Shown: piece by piece, positions 43,185 through 55,226 of the stretch | Layout: every line of letters starts with the position of its first letter | Position numbering within the stretch: position 1 is the first letter of the stretch | Assembly: GCA_020912385.1 (NCBI GenBank) | Contig: CP087213.1 | Location: 744,001 to 808,000 of the forward strand | Source of the DNA: Neofusicoccum parvum | Taxonomy: Eukaryota; Ascomycota; Dothideomycetes; Botryosphaeriales; Botryosphaeriaceae | Length of the DNA stretch: 64,000 nucleotides | Direction of reading: 5' to 3' | Position numbers and translations under genes: made by a program | The notes under the pieces: generated by a model | What the model saw: only the letters and a program-made list of their open reading frames with translations | What the model was told of the DNA's origin: nothing | Databases searched by the model: none

Positions 43185-44327
43185 ATGGTCACCGCCCAGA
43201 ATGGCGGAGACTCCGATGAATGGGAGTACGAGTACAGCGAGACGGACACGCAGGTAAAGAATGGGAGCTGCTACGCGACGCATCTGGGCGCATTGCTAAC
43301 ACCCGTGTGGCAGGACTTCTTCGTAACCCTCGACCTGACCTCGCGCATAATGCCCATGCAGCCAAAGAAAGGCTACGTCCGCCTCGAGCACGACATTTTT
43401 GCCGACGAAGACGAGGCAGACAAGGACAAGGACAAAGACGCGCAGCGAGCGTCGCAGCAGGAGGGCACTCCCGACCCAGAGGAGAACGCGGCCCCGCGCA
43501 AGGAGCAATCGGCCGAGCCGGAAGAGGAGCAGGATCGCATCCAAATTGTGGGGCTCCACGACTCCAACCCCATCGTATCATATCAGGGCCAGATATATAG
43601 CTGCCATTGGGCATCGACCATCGGCACGGACCTCTTGTTCACGAGGACGCCGGAAGTGCGGGATGAGCGGGTTGCCGAGCCGCTGCGCAAGCTCGGTTCC
43701 TTCGACCTGATCGGAGCGAGTTCAGCGCGTCTAGTTGCTACAACGGCGAGGTTGAGACCGAGATCCGGCCAGGTTCGGAGGCACCAGTCCCAGGCTGGCT
43801 CAAGCCATACCTTTGCGCCGATCCAAAACTCGGAGAGCATAGACGTCGTCAAGTTCCCTGTTCCCGAGCATGCGACACGCGCACAGAAGCGTCAAGCAAG
43901 CTTCCTGGAGAGTTTGAGTGCCGTCAAGGCCCGGCTCGGCGAGAAGGATAAAGTGAAGTCGACAGCGTACACGAGCCGCGGGAACAACATGCGGCCTGGG
44001 GAGGATGATGGTACGCAAGGCCAGAGAACTTTTGTGACTTCTCCGAGCCCCGAGCGCGCCGGCGACTACACCTTCATCACCGAAGATGGCAGTGACCCGC
44101 CTAGCCCAAGGAGCCCAAGACGAACGCCGCCGTCTCCTAATAAGAGAGCTCGCCGAGCTGGAGGAAGGCGGGGCTCGACTGGCCGTGCAAGAAGAGCAAG
44201 ACGTGCGGCACAGCACGACAGCCCATTGAGGAATGAGCTGAGAGGTGAGGCTGCGGGTCCCAGTACAGAAAGAGCCACCACACCTGCCACTTGGGACGAG
44301 CTCGGTCAGAACGGCGGCGCAACCTGA
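43185..44327 (+). CDS. TFIIIC tau55-like subunit (TFIIIC_sub6 domain)
   Basis: Predicted subunit of the RNA polymerase III factor TFIIIC, which binds internal promoters of tRNA genes. Two exons, 43185-43253 and 43314-44327, join to 360 residues. The N-terminal DEWEYEYSETDTQ-DFFVTLDL is the typical entry of the TFIIIC_sub6 barrel, continued by KKGYVRLEHDIF, an acidic insertion, then IQIVGLHDSNPIVSYQGQIY and GTDLLFTR. The C-terminal half is disordered and basic (RRTPPSPNKRARRAGG) and could contact DNA. The 60-nt intron is stop-free and a multiple of three, but it has a CTAAC branch site and its removal joins the conserved motif. Upstream in-frame reading would need a GTG start, so MVTAQNGG is preferred. 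Confidence 0.82.
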   Translation: MVTAQNGGDSDEWEYEYSETDTQVKNGSCYATHLGALLTPVWQDFFVTLDLTSRIMPMQPKKGYVRLEHDIFADEDEADKDKDKDAQRASQQEGTPDPEENAAPRKEQSAEPEEEQDRIQIVGLHDSNPIVSYQGQIYSCHWASTIGTDLLFTRTPEVRDERVAEPLRKLGSFDLIGASSARLVATTARLRPRSGQVRRHQSQAGSSHTFAPIQNSESIDVVKFPVPEHATRAQKRQASFLESLSAVKARLGEKDKVKSTAYTSRGNNMRPGEDDGTQGQRTFVTSPSPERAGDYTFITEDGSDPPSPRSPRRTPPSPNKRARRAGGRRGSTGRARRARRAAQHDSPLRNELRGEAAGPSTERATTPATWDELGQNGGAT

Positions 44328-45733
44328 ACCTCATTCCTACAACTTCCAATTGCTGCACGATTCATGAGTTTTGGAGATCCTCGGCCTTCATATCCGGTAA
44401 GGAATCGCGGCAGGAGCCGTCAAAGCGGTCACTAATGGTCCACAAAACAGAAAACCCTCATCTGAACCTCACCCTCACGGCCTTCACTCGGTGTCATGCC
44501 AGAACCTTCCTGCATCAAAGCCTTCCTCATCGTCGTTGGCGCCATGCTCTGTCTCCGCAACATCGATGATCATCCTCACTCGGACGACTCATCAGGCTAT
44601 TCATCGGACGATTATGAGGGGCACCACTACCATCACCACTCACCCTCACGTCACTCCGACCACATCCCGTACGCACCTAGGGTCATCTCCCGACACATCG
44701 CATGACAGGGCGTAGCACGCGCGGCGGCGCCGTCTTTCGGCGCACACAGCAAGCTTCCATTGCAAATGGCCGCTTAAAGCAAACAGCGGGTTTCGAGGTC
44801 GATATGGATTTGGCAGTCACGGGAAACGGCATGAGGAGTTCCGGCAAATTTGTTATGTATTGCTATACTTGAGCGGATTGCTTAACTTGACTGGGCGGGC
44901 TTAATGGAACAGGAAAATCGGCAGAGGCTTTGGTCACGGGGGGAATAATTGGCGCAACAAGGCTACGGATGCATTGCGGCGAGAAGGACTGGCTACGCTT
45001 CCATGATAGGCAAAGAATCGTATATGCCGTGGCCTGCAAGCTCGAAGGTGCGCATCTCGTGCTGTCGTGGGTATCGTGATCATATGTAACGGTAAAGTGG
45101 GCGAGCTTTCAAGTGCTGCGTGAACCAGCCTCCACGGCTCTGCCACAGTGGGTCTCGAAAGAATTGGTCCTACGGGGAGTGGTGCTTCGGCTGAAGGCGC
45201 TACCGACAACAAGGCAACATTTACACGTACGGCAATGCTGACTTCTTAGATAACGCGCCGCGTTAACTACGGCTTGCTATAATTCACGGCATCACATCCA
45301 TCACGAATTTCCGAGTACTTCAAGAAGACCCAGAAATCAACCCGAATCTTTCGCATCCCCGACCCATCTGAATCAATCGCAAGAGCCGAAATGGTCAAGA
45401 ACCGGTTGGATACATCTGTTCTATCTACACAAGGGGGAGAATAAAGAAAACCCAACGCCCAGCAATGCAGCTATAGCTTCGCAATGGAGAAGACTTCATA
45501 CCATTCTTCAACATCTACACCACATGACCCCCTCGTGTCCCTCTCATAAGCGTAAACCCCAATACACAAAAACTTTTTGGTCACCCTTCTTTTGTCTCAG
45601 TCGATCCCAGACCCAACTCCTTGTTATGATGAAAAACGACCGGATTATCCTCCACACCAATAAGAACCCGAAGCGAACAACGGGCCGCCGAAACAAGAAG
45701 GAAAAAAAGGGACGTCAACCAGCGAAGGTGACT
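44328..45733. other. Spacer between convergent TFIIIC and Pol I subunit genes
   Basis: About 1.4 kb holding both 3' UTRs and the possible small gene at 44496-44705. The remainder (44706-45733) is of mixed composition with no supported frame. Confidence 0.45.
44496..44705 (+). CDS. Putative 69-residue small membrane protein
   Basis: A short ATG-led frame 168 bases after the TFIIIC-subunit stop, same strand. Residues 1-22 (MPEPSCIKAFLIVVGAMLCL...) contain one hydrophobic segment, at ~8-20. The rest is rich in His, Asp, Ser and Tyr (DDHPHSDDSSGYSSDDYEGH, then clustered His), which could bind metal. Third codon positions are mostly C or T, like the neighbouring genes, which argues for coding. 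It could instead be part of the TFIIIC 3' UTR or the last exon of something else. No family is recognised. Confidence 0.4.
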   Translation: MPEPSCIKAFLIVVGAMLCLRNIDDHPHSDDSSGYSSDDYEGHHYHHHSPSRHSDHIPYAPRVISRHIA

Positions 45734-48700
45734 TCACGGTTCGACGTTGAACTTCATCTTCACGCCCATAGACGCCAGTTCAACATCCAAGTACTTCAGC
45801 ACGCCCGGCACCGCCACGACAGCCACATCCTCGCCGCCGGTCCACCGGACGCCCTGTCCATCCTCCCACACTTCGCTCTTCGGCTCCCAGCCCTCGGCGG
45901 GCTTGGCGCAGCGGCGGCAGCGGGTGAAGCTGCTGCCCTTGCGGCCGCGGCCGTAGCCGTTGACCGTGGGCGCCGTGCTGAGGAAAGAGCCGCAACTGCG
46001 GCAGAGCCAGGCACGCGTGTAGTCAGAGCAGTTCATGAGGCGGTCTTGGAGGAGGTGGGCTGTGCCGTGCGCCAGCAGCGCGTCGCGCTCCATCTCTCCG
46101 ACACGGATACCACCACCCTTCTTACGACCCTTGATGGGCTGGCCGGTGAGCGCGTTGTTCGGGCCCGTGGTGCGGACCTGGTACTTGTCGTTGACCATGT
46201 GACGCAGACGCTGGTAGTAGACAACGCCAATGTAGATGTCGGCGTTGAGTTCCTCTCCAGTGATGCCAGAGTACATGGGCTCGTTGCCGTAGTAGTTGTA
46301 GCCGGCTTCTTTGAGCTGGTGCCCGAAGTAGTCGACAGCGGTGTTGCGCTCGTCGAACTTGAAGGGTGTGCTATCCTGTGCAAGTCCGTGTAATGCGCCG
46401 GCCTTGCCTGCAAGCGACTCGACGAACATACCGATGGTCATACGGGACGGGAAAGCGTGAGGGTTGATGATGACGTCGGGTTGCATGCCTGACTCGGAGA
46501 AAGGCATGTCGACGCAAGGCCACTTCTGGGACATGACACCCTTCTGTCCGTGACGCGAGGAGAATTTGTCTCCAATGACCGGAGAACGTGGCACGCGGAT
46601 CTTGATGCTGATAGTCTGGAGCGGATCATTACCAGTCTCGGAGCCGATGATGCGAACCTCTTCGATGAAGCCAACCTCGTCGTCCTTGTACTTCTCGAAG
46701 TTGGTTTGGCCATCTCTGTTTACGTACTCTCCACTGACGGCATCATAAGACACAGTGTGGTACGCACAGAGGACATCTCCTTTCGTCATCATAGCGCCAA
46801 CGTGCGGCAAGCCATCATCGTCAAGCTTGAGACGCCAGTCCGCCTTGACGACACCATCAGGAGCGAAGCCGAAGAGTTTCTGGACTCTCTTGCTGCTTCT
46901 GGTCCTCGAATCTTCTTGGAGATCAACCTTCTTGGTCTTGTAGATAGTACCGTGACCAAAGCCGCGCTCGTGTGCCGATTTGTTGATAATCATAGCGTCG
47001 TCCATGTCGTAACCGGTGTAAGAGATGACAGCGACGACAGCATTCATACCGTTGGGGAAGTTGTCAAGACCGTACTCGTTGTGCAGGGGTGGGCGCACAA
47101 CCGGAGTCTGACCCGTTTGCAGCCTATATGTCTTGTTGTCGGTACGGTATGCCGACGCTGTTCCAGGTGTACCCATGGACTGTTTACCCATCTGACACTG
47201 GTACATGTTACGAGGAGACTGATTGAAATCCGAGAACGGGGTCTGGTTGGCGACGATGGACAGGATGTTGGTGGGGTCATATTCTACATGGGTGGAATCT
47301 CCCGAAACGATTTCGGGTTCGGTGCAAGCAATTGACATGAAAGGCTGCTCAAACGGCCCAACAAAGTCAAGACCATCCAGAGGAAGATACTTGACTGGCC
47401 TGTACATCCTTGCAGCCTGGGCGAACATGTAGACACCAGGGTACTGGCCACCACTGGAACTGGGAATGTAGCCAATCTCCAGTTCCCTCGGCACGCCATG
47501 GCTGCCCTCGACTTTCCAGTATCGGATAGTGTCGGCGATGACCTTGGCCTGCTTGGGAGAGCAGTACCCTAGAATGCGGCCGTCAAGCTGAACGACGACG
47601 CTGTCGTCAAGCAGTGCTGAAGAAATATTCGAGATGCCAAGCTCGGCCACAAGACCGGGGATGCGGGAGGCGTCGACGTCCGAAGTGGCAATCTTACACT
47701 TATGCGCAAGATGGTTGAGCAGACCACAAGGGCTACCATCAGGCGTGTGCACAGGGCAAAGGAATCCCCAACTTTCCGGCAGAAGCTTTCTCACCGTAGT
47801 AGTCTTCAATTCGGCGAAGAAGCTACCTCTGTGCACCATGCGGAAGTGACTGATGAAACGGTAGAAGTTGATCTTTTCAGCAACAACAGTGTAACCAGAA
47901 GTCTGCTGCAGATCGAGACCGCTGGAACTGACTAGATTGCCTGTAGACAGGAAATACTCCATGGCATTTCCGAGGTTCTCGTTTGTTTTCCTAACAATCT
48001 TGGGCAAGAAATCCTTCTGGAAATCTGGGTCAACAAACGATTTCCCAGTAGTCCTGCACCAGTCGGAAGTCTGGACGCGGATCGACATCAGCCAATCCTC
48101 AATCTTCTCCTTGAGGATCATGCCGTAGAGGAAACCTCCTAGGAGAACCTCCTGGTTCTGGACCGCATCAGGGTTATCCACAGTGCACTCTCCCTCAACA
48201 AGCGAGTAGAGCTTCCTGATCATGAAGAGAAGCATCTTGAACTTGTCGGCATCCTGGCTCTCCGTAACGCGGGTCGATCCCAGGTGTGGCAGAACGATTC
48301 TCCGCAAGAACTCGGTACCAGCGTCCTCATCGGGCATATCGTCAGGCACTCCCAGCACAACCTTGAACTTGCTACCGAGGTATGCTCGCGTCTTTGCCTT
48401 GCTGTGAATGGCGTATGCCTTGTATGTCCGGAGAAGCAGTTCCACGCGATCGGTGACGAACTGCTTGTCGGCCAGGCCCTTAGAGCCGGCGGCACCAACC
48501 AAGCCCTCGAAAATTTCGCGATCATTAGTCTCCACCAGGGCCTTCAGGATCATCATGGCCGGGATGAGGTATTCGGCCTTTCTCCACGAGAACCGGAAGG
48601 TGACGTTTCCGTCGCTGAGGTAATGGAGGACGTTCGTTTGCGAGGTTTGATCCGGGCGGACTGAGCGGATCGAAATGCCGTATTTCGTATACGACTGGCC

Positions 48701-49409
48701 ACGGTTCTGGAAGGATGGGCGAATGATGGCCATTGGGTAGTTTCTCTTGCCGACGATAAGCATACGGATAAGCTTCTCAATGCCGTTCACGACGAAGTAG
48801 CCTCCGAGCTCCTCGGTTTCTTCCTTTGCGTTGACGAGCTGAGCGGGCGTCATGCCTTCGAGGTGGCACTTGTTTGACTGTGCAATGTCAGCGGCACACT
48901 TTGTTGCTTGGAGAGCTTCATCAACGCACCTTCAGCATGATGGGCACCTGGCCCAGCTCGCGGACAGTGTCCTGCCAGTCGCCATTGTTGACGCGCCACT
49001 CCAGCCTCGCCCTCATCTTGCCCCGGTATGTGACATGCCTCTCACGGCACTCCGAGGGCAGGATGCTCCGGTTCGTCAAAGCATACTTGTTGGTCGGCGG
49101 AAGAATGGACTTCTCGAGGAAGACCTCGCGGACGCGCACGCTGAGGCGATTGCGAGGCGCGGTGGTGGTCAGACCGCCGTCGAGGAAGGTCTTGACGCCA
49201 ATGTCCTTGAGGCCCTGCTCCAGGATGCCGTCCTTCTCGAAAATGGCATTGAAGGAGTGGATGTGCGGCTCGATGGCGGCCTGGAGGGCTGGGTATGCGG
49301 TGCGGTCGGTGGGCGGGTTCTGGAAGAGCTTGTGGCGACGCACCGTGTCGAAGTCAGTGCGCCAGGCGGTGGAGGTCTTCGCCCTGCTCTTGGAGCGCGC
49401 GTGCGCCAT
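45734..49409 (-). CDS. RPA135: RNA polymerase I second-largest subunit (A135)
   Basis: Catalytic beta-like subunit of nucleolar RNA polymerase I, which makes the large rRNA precursor. Two minus-strand exons, 49409-48930 and 48877-45734, join to 1207 residues. The N-terminus includes HIHSFNAIFEKDGI and the lobe region. LGGYFVVNGIEKLIRMLIVG with KRNYPMAIIRPSF and SVRPDQTSQTNVLHYLSDG identify Pol I rather than Pol II or III. The hybrid-binding/active-site region shows NGMNAVVAVISYTGYDMDDA and IGDKFSSRHGQKGVMS, followed by INPHAFPSRMTIGM. The C-terminal zinc ribbon has CRSC (1119, 1122) and CRRC (1147, 1150). A single short intron (52 nt) lies near the 5' end. Complete, with all core motifs. Confidence 0.97.
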
Positions 49410-50089
49410 GGCGGGCAGCGGTGTCTGGTCCTGGAGGCGGCGGTGCGGGCGCGGGAGGTGCGCTGCGGCGGGAGAAAAACGGCGCGCTGGGTCGGGCTAC
49501 TGCAGGGCGGACGCTCGCATCACACGGGCGCGGCGGCGCTCGTCGGGCGTGGGGGCGTGGGAAGCGGCGTGCCTCTGCGTGCTGCTGGATGCTGGATCAC
49601 GGCGGCCCAGTGCCAGAAAAAAAGTCGAGGCTGCGCTCGGACCGGGGCTGCTGCGCTGCTGCTGCGCTGCTGCACCTCTGCCCGACGGCGCTGGCGGCAG
49701 GGATTGGGCCGCGCGCTCTACCGCCCGCCCGAAGCGGGCTAGCAGATCGGCTTCCCGCAAGAAGACACCCAGACGCCTGCACCACCTTTCTCGTGCACAT
49801 GCGGCGCCGTGGTTTTTGCCCTTGTATCCTCCCATCTCCCGCCCGGCCGCCATCACCGGCCGCTCCTCACGACTCGCCTGCGTGCGCGGTGCACAGCAAC
49901 TGCTCTCGTTGATTTCTACCTAGCTTAACCGCCGTGGCCGCAAGGCAGACAAGGCCCCGCATCCCAGGAACCCTAGACTGAGCTCTTCACGCGCCTCGGG
50001 CCCTTCCGCAGCTATTCTCTGCCCACCCGTCACCACAAAGCGCGCCCGCAAGAGACTCGAGCAGCCAGCACGCCGACGACGACTCCACC
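49410..50089. promoter_or_regulatory. Divergent promoter region RPA135 / ARL8
   Basis: A 680-base GC-rich spacer between divergent starts, holding both promoters. No TATA box is apparent. Confidence 0.45.
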
Positions 50090-51155
50090 ATGGCCGGCTT
50101 CTTCAGGCGCATCTACGATTGGCTGCTGCGCCTGTTCTGGTGAGTGCGCGCCCAGACTCTGATATCCGCCGCCAACCTGCCCGCCATCTATCGAGCCCGA
50201 GCCTGCACCGCGCCGTGCCTGCCTCGCTCTCCCCTCAGCCGCATCGCAGGAAAAAGAAAGCTACGCCGCCGCGAGCGCACCCCGCTGACACGGCCTCGCC
50301 GGCCTCCGCAGGGCGACCGAGATGGACATCACCATGATCGGCCTGCAGAACGCGGGCAAGACGTCGTTGTTGCGAGTTCTGGCGGTGAGTATCTACCCTT
50401 TCGGGACGGGCCCGTGCAACGTCGCGCTGGATTCGCGGGCCTTGGATGGCTTGACACTGACGTGACCAGGGCGGCGAGTTTACCATCGAGTGCGTCTCAA
50501 CACCGCCAGCATGCATCCTGAAGCGCCGCACGCTGCGCGAATTTTGCACTGACCAGTTGTGTGTCCAGCTCGATTCCCACCGTGGGGTTCAACATGAAGC
50601 GAGTCCAGAAGGGCCATGTGACCCTGAAGTGGTATGTACCGCAGGGATCTTTCCTTAGACCGTCATGTGCCAGCCCCAAAAGCGTCGGTGTGGTCGACAT
50701 CGCGAATCCGAGATAGCACCACGGACACCCATTTGCTGATTCTGTATGCCATCCTCAGTTGGGACCTTGGTGGTCAGCCCAGGTTTCGGTCCATGTGGGA
50801 GCGGTACTGCCGCGGCGTCAACGCCATTGTGTAGGGGTTTCCGCGGTCGCATTCGGAGCGTGCTTGGCTTATCGACTGCAGATTCATCGTGGACTCGGCG
50901 GATAAAGACGCGCTCCCTGTTGCGCGCGAGGAGCTCCAGCTGCTCTTGGAAAAGCCGGCGTTGGAGGGCATCCCGCTGCTCGTGCTCGGCAATAAGTCCG
51001 ACCTACCCGACAAGGTCTCGGTCGATGAGCTGATCGAGGCGCTGAACCTGCGCTCCGTGTCGCACCGCGAGGTGAGCTGCTACGGCATCAGCGCGAAAGA
51101 AGAAACGAATCTGGACGCTGTTCTGCAGTGGCTGATTGCGCGCTCGAGCAAATAA
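50090..51155 (+). CDS. ARL8: ADP-ribosylation factor-like GTPase ARL8
   Basis: Small GTPase of the ARF family; in animals ARL8 controls lysosome positioning, in moulds presumably vacuole/late-endosome traffic (inference). Six exons (50090-50139, 50312-50384, 50470-50489, 50569-50631, 50759-50830, 50882-51155) join to 183 residues. The amphipathic N-terminal helix [17 protein letters not shown] lacks Gly2, so no myristoylation, as expected for ARL8. G1 is [11 protein letters not shown], the switch I region [12 protein letters not shown]3 [20 protein letters not shown]4 NKSDL and G5 SAK. Every intron interrupts conserved sequence, so the splice sites are well constrained. Exon 3 is only 20 nt. 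Complete and probably functional. Confidence 0.95.
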
Positions 51156-52864
51156 ACCCGGGTGCGACGGGTGCGTAAGGATCTTGACGATTATGACGAC
51201 GAATCTCCTCATGCCTATGCTACCATCAATACGGCAGTCAGCTTTATACGATATGCGTTAACGAGACACGACATGATGGAAAGACGAAAGCAAAGGCTAG
51301 CAATGGCCGCCCATTTTTTTTTTTTTTTTAGTTTCCTTGTGAGGCAGCGCGACATCTGCATTCTTTCAGGCCCCGTTGGCAGTTCCCGTCTTCTTCGCTG
51401 CTTCGCCGCGAGGGCGACCTCGTGGGCGGGTGGTTTATTTTTGGTGGCTGGCTAGGGAGGAGAGGATTGGAGGCGCCTTTCCATAGCGGTATGCCGGTAT
51501 ATTCGTGTATGTCTCCAGTATTTGCGAAAGAGGACAGCTCAAGCAACAAAAGGGAGGCGCGGCGGCGCGCCGGTCATGGGAGGGGTCGGTTTCCAGGCTC
51601 GAGGACATCCATAGTCGCGGAATGCCAGTGACATTTTCGTTCCAGAAGCGCGAGGCTGGCGGCCGGGCAATTGGCAGCGCGGCAATTGCAGGCGCGCGAG
51701 CGCGTGCGAGAGAAGCAAAGAAACACCGCGAGGGCTCAGCCAGAGCAGTGCGCGACGAAGTGAACATATTTCAGCCCAGAGCTCCAGGGCCTCATGCAAT
51801 GCCAGCGCATCGGCCCGAACGGGCTTAGCGCGCGCAGGTGGGCCACGAGCTCGCGGTGCGCCCGTCTCTGCTCGCGCTGACTCTGACACGTCAAGGGCGG
51901 CTGAAACAGTGCCGTTCGCTCGAGTCACGCTGTGTGCGCAGCTGCTGCCCGCCCTCCAGCTGACGAACGCCTCGAGCGTCAACCGCGCGCCGTGGTGCTG
52001 TGCGCCGGCGCGCAGAGAGTGGGAGGAGCGCGCGACAGGCTTCCCCGGACGAATGAGCTGCCTGCGGGCCCCGAGCCCGCGCCGCCCCCGTCGACTGACG
52101 TCGTTGCGCTGCTGGGCAGAGGGGGTCCATCGCCGTGTCCGGACGCCAGCAACACCGCGAGAGCCGCCTGCGATTGCCTGTCTCCCGGGGTCCGCTTGAT
52201 AGGAGCTCCCTCCGTGCCCTCGCGGCGCCGCGTCCCGATTGGCGCAGGCCGACTGCGACTGCCCGCTGGTGCTCAGCCTGGCCGATGTCGAAGCCGTCGA
52301 GCCGCGTGCCGCCGTGGCTGGCGGGCTGGCGGACTGGCGGCCTGCAGGGTTGCCGGTCCGCGTAATGGCAATGGCATATGAAGGGGCCGCTGCTTCATGC
52401 TGCCCGCCGGGCTCGGTGCCTGCGGCTCTGTTGCTGGAGCCATCTCGGGCGCGCGCCGGCCAGCGACGGCGGCCAATCAGCCCTCCAGGCCTTCCCTATT
52501 CCCAGCCCCGAGTCCGACGGGCCGGGAAGCCTTGGTACCCAGCAGATCAGTCGAGGAAACAGCGGGCGTCGGTTTCATGTCTGGGCTGATCGTTTAGCCC
52601 GATGTGGCAGCGGTCATGGCTTCTTCACCCAATCCTCACACCACCACGCCAGGCCGCCACGGCCTGCTCCGATACGTCGCTTGCGCCGCCCCCCCAGCAG
52701 CAGTGCGTGTTTGATCTGCTTGCGGCAGAGAAGCGAAGGAACACCATCCATCTATTTCGGCTCGCCCAGCAAGACGTGAGACGCGGGACTATAGTACAAA
52801 ATGCCACACTTAAGCCTGGAGCTGTTTCGTTTCAATCTACAACCTGCAGACAGGGTGAATCGAC
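51156..52864. other. 1.7 kb gene-free region
   Basis: Between ARL8 and the CorA-like gene, both on the plus strand. It contains a T-run near 51314-51329, then GC-rich DNA (51540-52600) with overlapping Ala/Arg/Pro frames lacking domains. The proximal part of the CorA-like promoter lies at its right end. Confidence 0.45.
51314..51329 (+). repeat. Poly-T run downstream of ARL8
   Basis: A run of about sixteen T, roughly 160 bases after the ARL8 stop. A simple homopolymer; it could aid 3'-end formation or be a reverse-transcription or slippage product. Confidence 0.6.
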
Positions 52865-55226
52865 ATGTTTAACGCGCAGCGGAAGAGAGTCATCCGGGAG
52901 GCAGTGTGGAAGCCGTGGAGGCCGGGCAGGCTGAAGGAGCACGAGAATGTGCTGCCTTCGCTGCAGTCCATCCAGCACGAGAAGCTGTCCACCCGGGAGG
53001 AGGACATTCAGTTCTTAGAGTTCTGGAACTATGAAGACGTAGGCACGCCTGTACCCTTGCTGGAGTCTCCGTCCACACCTGCTCACGTGCAAGCACGTCC
53101 AGTCCGACACCACCCAACCGAGAACCGCCAGCTTCGCCGGCATCATCCACGACGACCACGTCGCAGACTGGCTGGACCAGAGAGGCCCCTTCTGCCTGAG
53201 GAACCCCAACCGCGCTGCAGTCGGAGGCATCAGGATCCTCGTCTGCGAGCAGCGGGAGAGTGATCCTCTCACGTTCCCTCTGAGCAGAGACTCATACCTG
53301 CGTGTGGAGCGGCACTTCCACCTCTCCCCCGCCACTCTCCCATACTTCAAGAACAACGGCTACAGCCACACATGGCGGCACAACACAGCAGGAGGCCGCA
53401 ATGAACTCGGTAAATTCCGCCCCCTCTGTGCCACAACACTCCAACATGCTTGGCCGTTCTGCAAAGTGACGCAGCACCAAGGAACCTGTCCAGTACACGG
53501 GGAGTTGGATCACTCACCCGGACGAGACCCGCGTCCTACCTACCGCACGCCTGGGTCGGGCTGACTGCCTCATGTCCCCGTGTAGAAGTACCTCACTGTT
53601 GCAACACTTCCACCAACCGCCACCCACAAAAAGAAGAAAAAGAAAAAAACACCTGCGCAACAACACCTCACTAACGCCCCACCAGTCCTCGTAGTCAAGC
53701 CCCCGTCCAACGCCCCCACCTCCTCCGCCGGTCTGTCCCTCAGCCACGACCTCACCACCGGCATCACGACCGCCTTCGTGTACGGCCCCGGCCTCCTCTC
53801 CAGCGGCGGCGGCGGCAGCCCAGCCTCCCGCCCGCGCCCGCCGCCGCAGGCCCCGCACCTGCGCGAGCTCCTCGAGTCGTGCGGCCCGGCGCTGTGGGCG
53901 CACCCGTTGCTCCTGCCGGCGCTACTGCTGGCCAGCAGCGTGGAGCGCACCCAGGCGTTCCTCGAGGACGAGCTGTCCGCGCGCATCGCCGCGGTCGAGG
54001 CCGAGCTGTTCGACCCGACGGCCGCGGTGGCGCGGCGGGCGGCGGAGAAGAGGAGGGATCTGGATGCGCTGATGGCTGAGGTGAACGAGGTGGCGGCGGA
54101 GGGGGTGAGGGCCGCGTGCGTGCCGGCGTGGCAGGCGCGGTTTGCTGGGTTTCTGGGGGAGGTGCTGGGGGAGGTGGAGGGGCTGCTGCCGCTGTCGCAG
54201 GGAATGGTAGGGGAGGAAGAGGCGGAGAGCGTGGTTGAGGTGAGGGAGATGATGGAGCAGCTTGCTGTTGCGGCTGCTGATGGTGAGGGGGTAATGGCGC
54301 AGCTGAGGGCGCGGACGGAGCTGCAGATGGGTGCTGTGAGTATTACTGAGCCCGGGAAATCCCAACGCTCTGTTATCCTTTGTATTTTCGAGTTATTCTG
54401 ACCTGTGAATGACCTAGCTGCGCAATTCCCTCACCCAAACAACCAACCTCCTCACCGCCCATCTCGCCGCCACAGCCACCAGAGACGGCGCATCCGTCAA
54501 GACCATCGCCCTCCTCTGCACGCTCTTCCTCCCTGCCATCTTCGTAGCCGTAAGCCAGCCCGCTCCCCCACGCACGCAGAAAAAGGGAAAAGAGTCCCCC
54601 AGACTAACACGCCCTCGAACCGCCAGACCCTCATAACAACCTTCACCTGCTCCACTCACACCAACTCCTCCACCTCCACCACCTCCACCACCACCTCCTC
54701 CAACCCCCTCCTCTCCAAAAACCTCCGCACCTACTGGGCCACCACCATCCCCCTCACCCTCCTCCTCCTCGCCTTCTGGCTCCTCCACACCCGCTCCACC
54801 ACCCGCACCTTCCTGCACCACGCCGCCGCCATCCGCTCCGGCCAGGACCCGCTCCGCCCGCCCGCCCCGCCCGCCTACACCGCCAGCAGCACCGCGACCG
54901 CCATCGCCGCGTCCACGGTCGCCGGCGTGCCCGGCGTGCCCGGCGTCGGGGGTGGCGCGGCCGGGTGTGGCGGTAGTCAGGGTGGCAGCAGTAGTAGTAG
55001 CAACAAAGAGCGGGAGCAGGAGGAGGGCCGGGCGGCGCGCGGCCGCGCTCCGATCGGACCGGTCGCCCACGTCGTGCCGCCTGGGAGCAGGGGGAGCGTG
55101 TGGCCGACGGGGCCGGGCGGGGTGTCGGCGCCGGAGGTTGTTGGGGTGGCGGCGGCGGCGGCGACGGGGGCGAGGAGGGGGAAGCGGAGGGGGAGGCGGG
55201 AGGAGGATGTGGAGATGTCGTTTTGA
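52865..55226 (+). CDS. Fungal CorA-like two-TM membrane protein
   Basis: Five exons (52865-53038, 53103-53409, 53686-54335, 54418-54549, 54627-55226) join to 620 residues. An N-terminal soluble region (WRHNTAGGRNEL near 155) leads into a helical stalk, then LRNSLTQTTNLLTAHLAATA and RDGASVKTIALLCTLFLPAIFVA, matching the end of the stalk and TM1 of fungal CorA-like proteins; TM2 is YWATTIPLTLLLLAFWLLH. The GMN signature of true CorA magnesium channels is absent, as is common in these fungal relatives, so ion transport is unproven. After TM2 a ~130-residue Gly/Ala/Ser-rich tail ends in basic and acidic clusters. Intron 2 (276 nt) is long and could hide an extra exon; the exon 1/2 acceptor is ambiguous by nine bases. 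Gene model moderately certain. Confidence 0.72.

Noticed and set aside
45524..46393. 289-residue plus-strand frame antisense to the Pol I subunit
   Set aside because: Most of it is complementary to the 3' coding end of RPA135 and mirrors its codon pattern; no domain or start context supports it.
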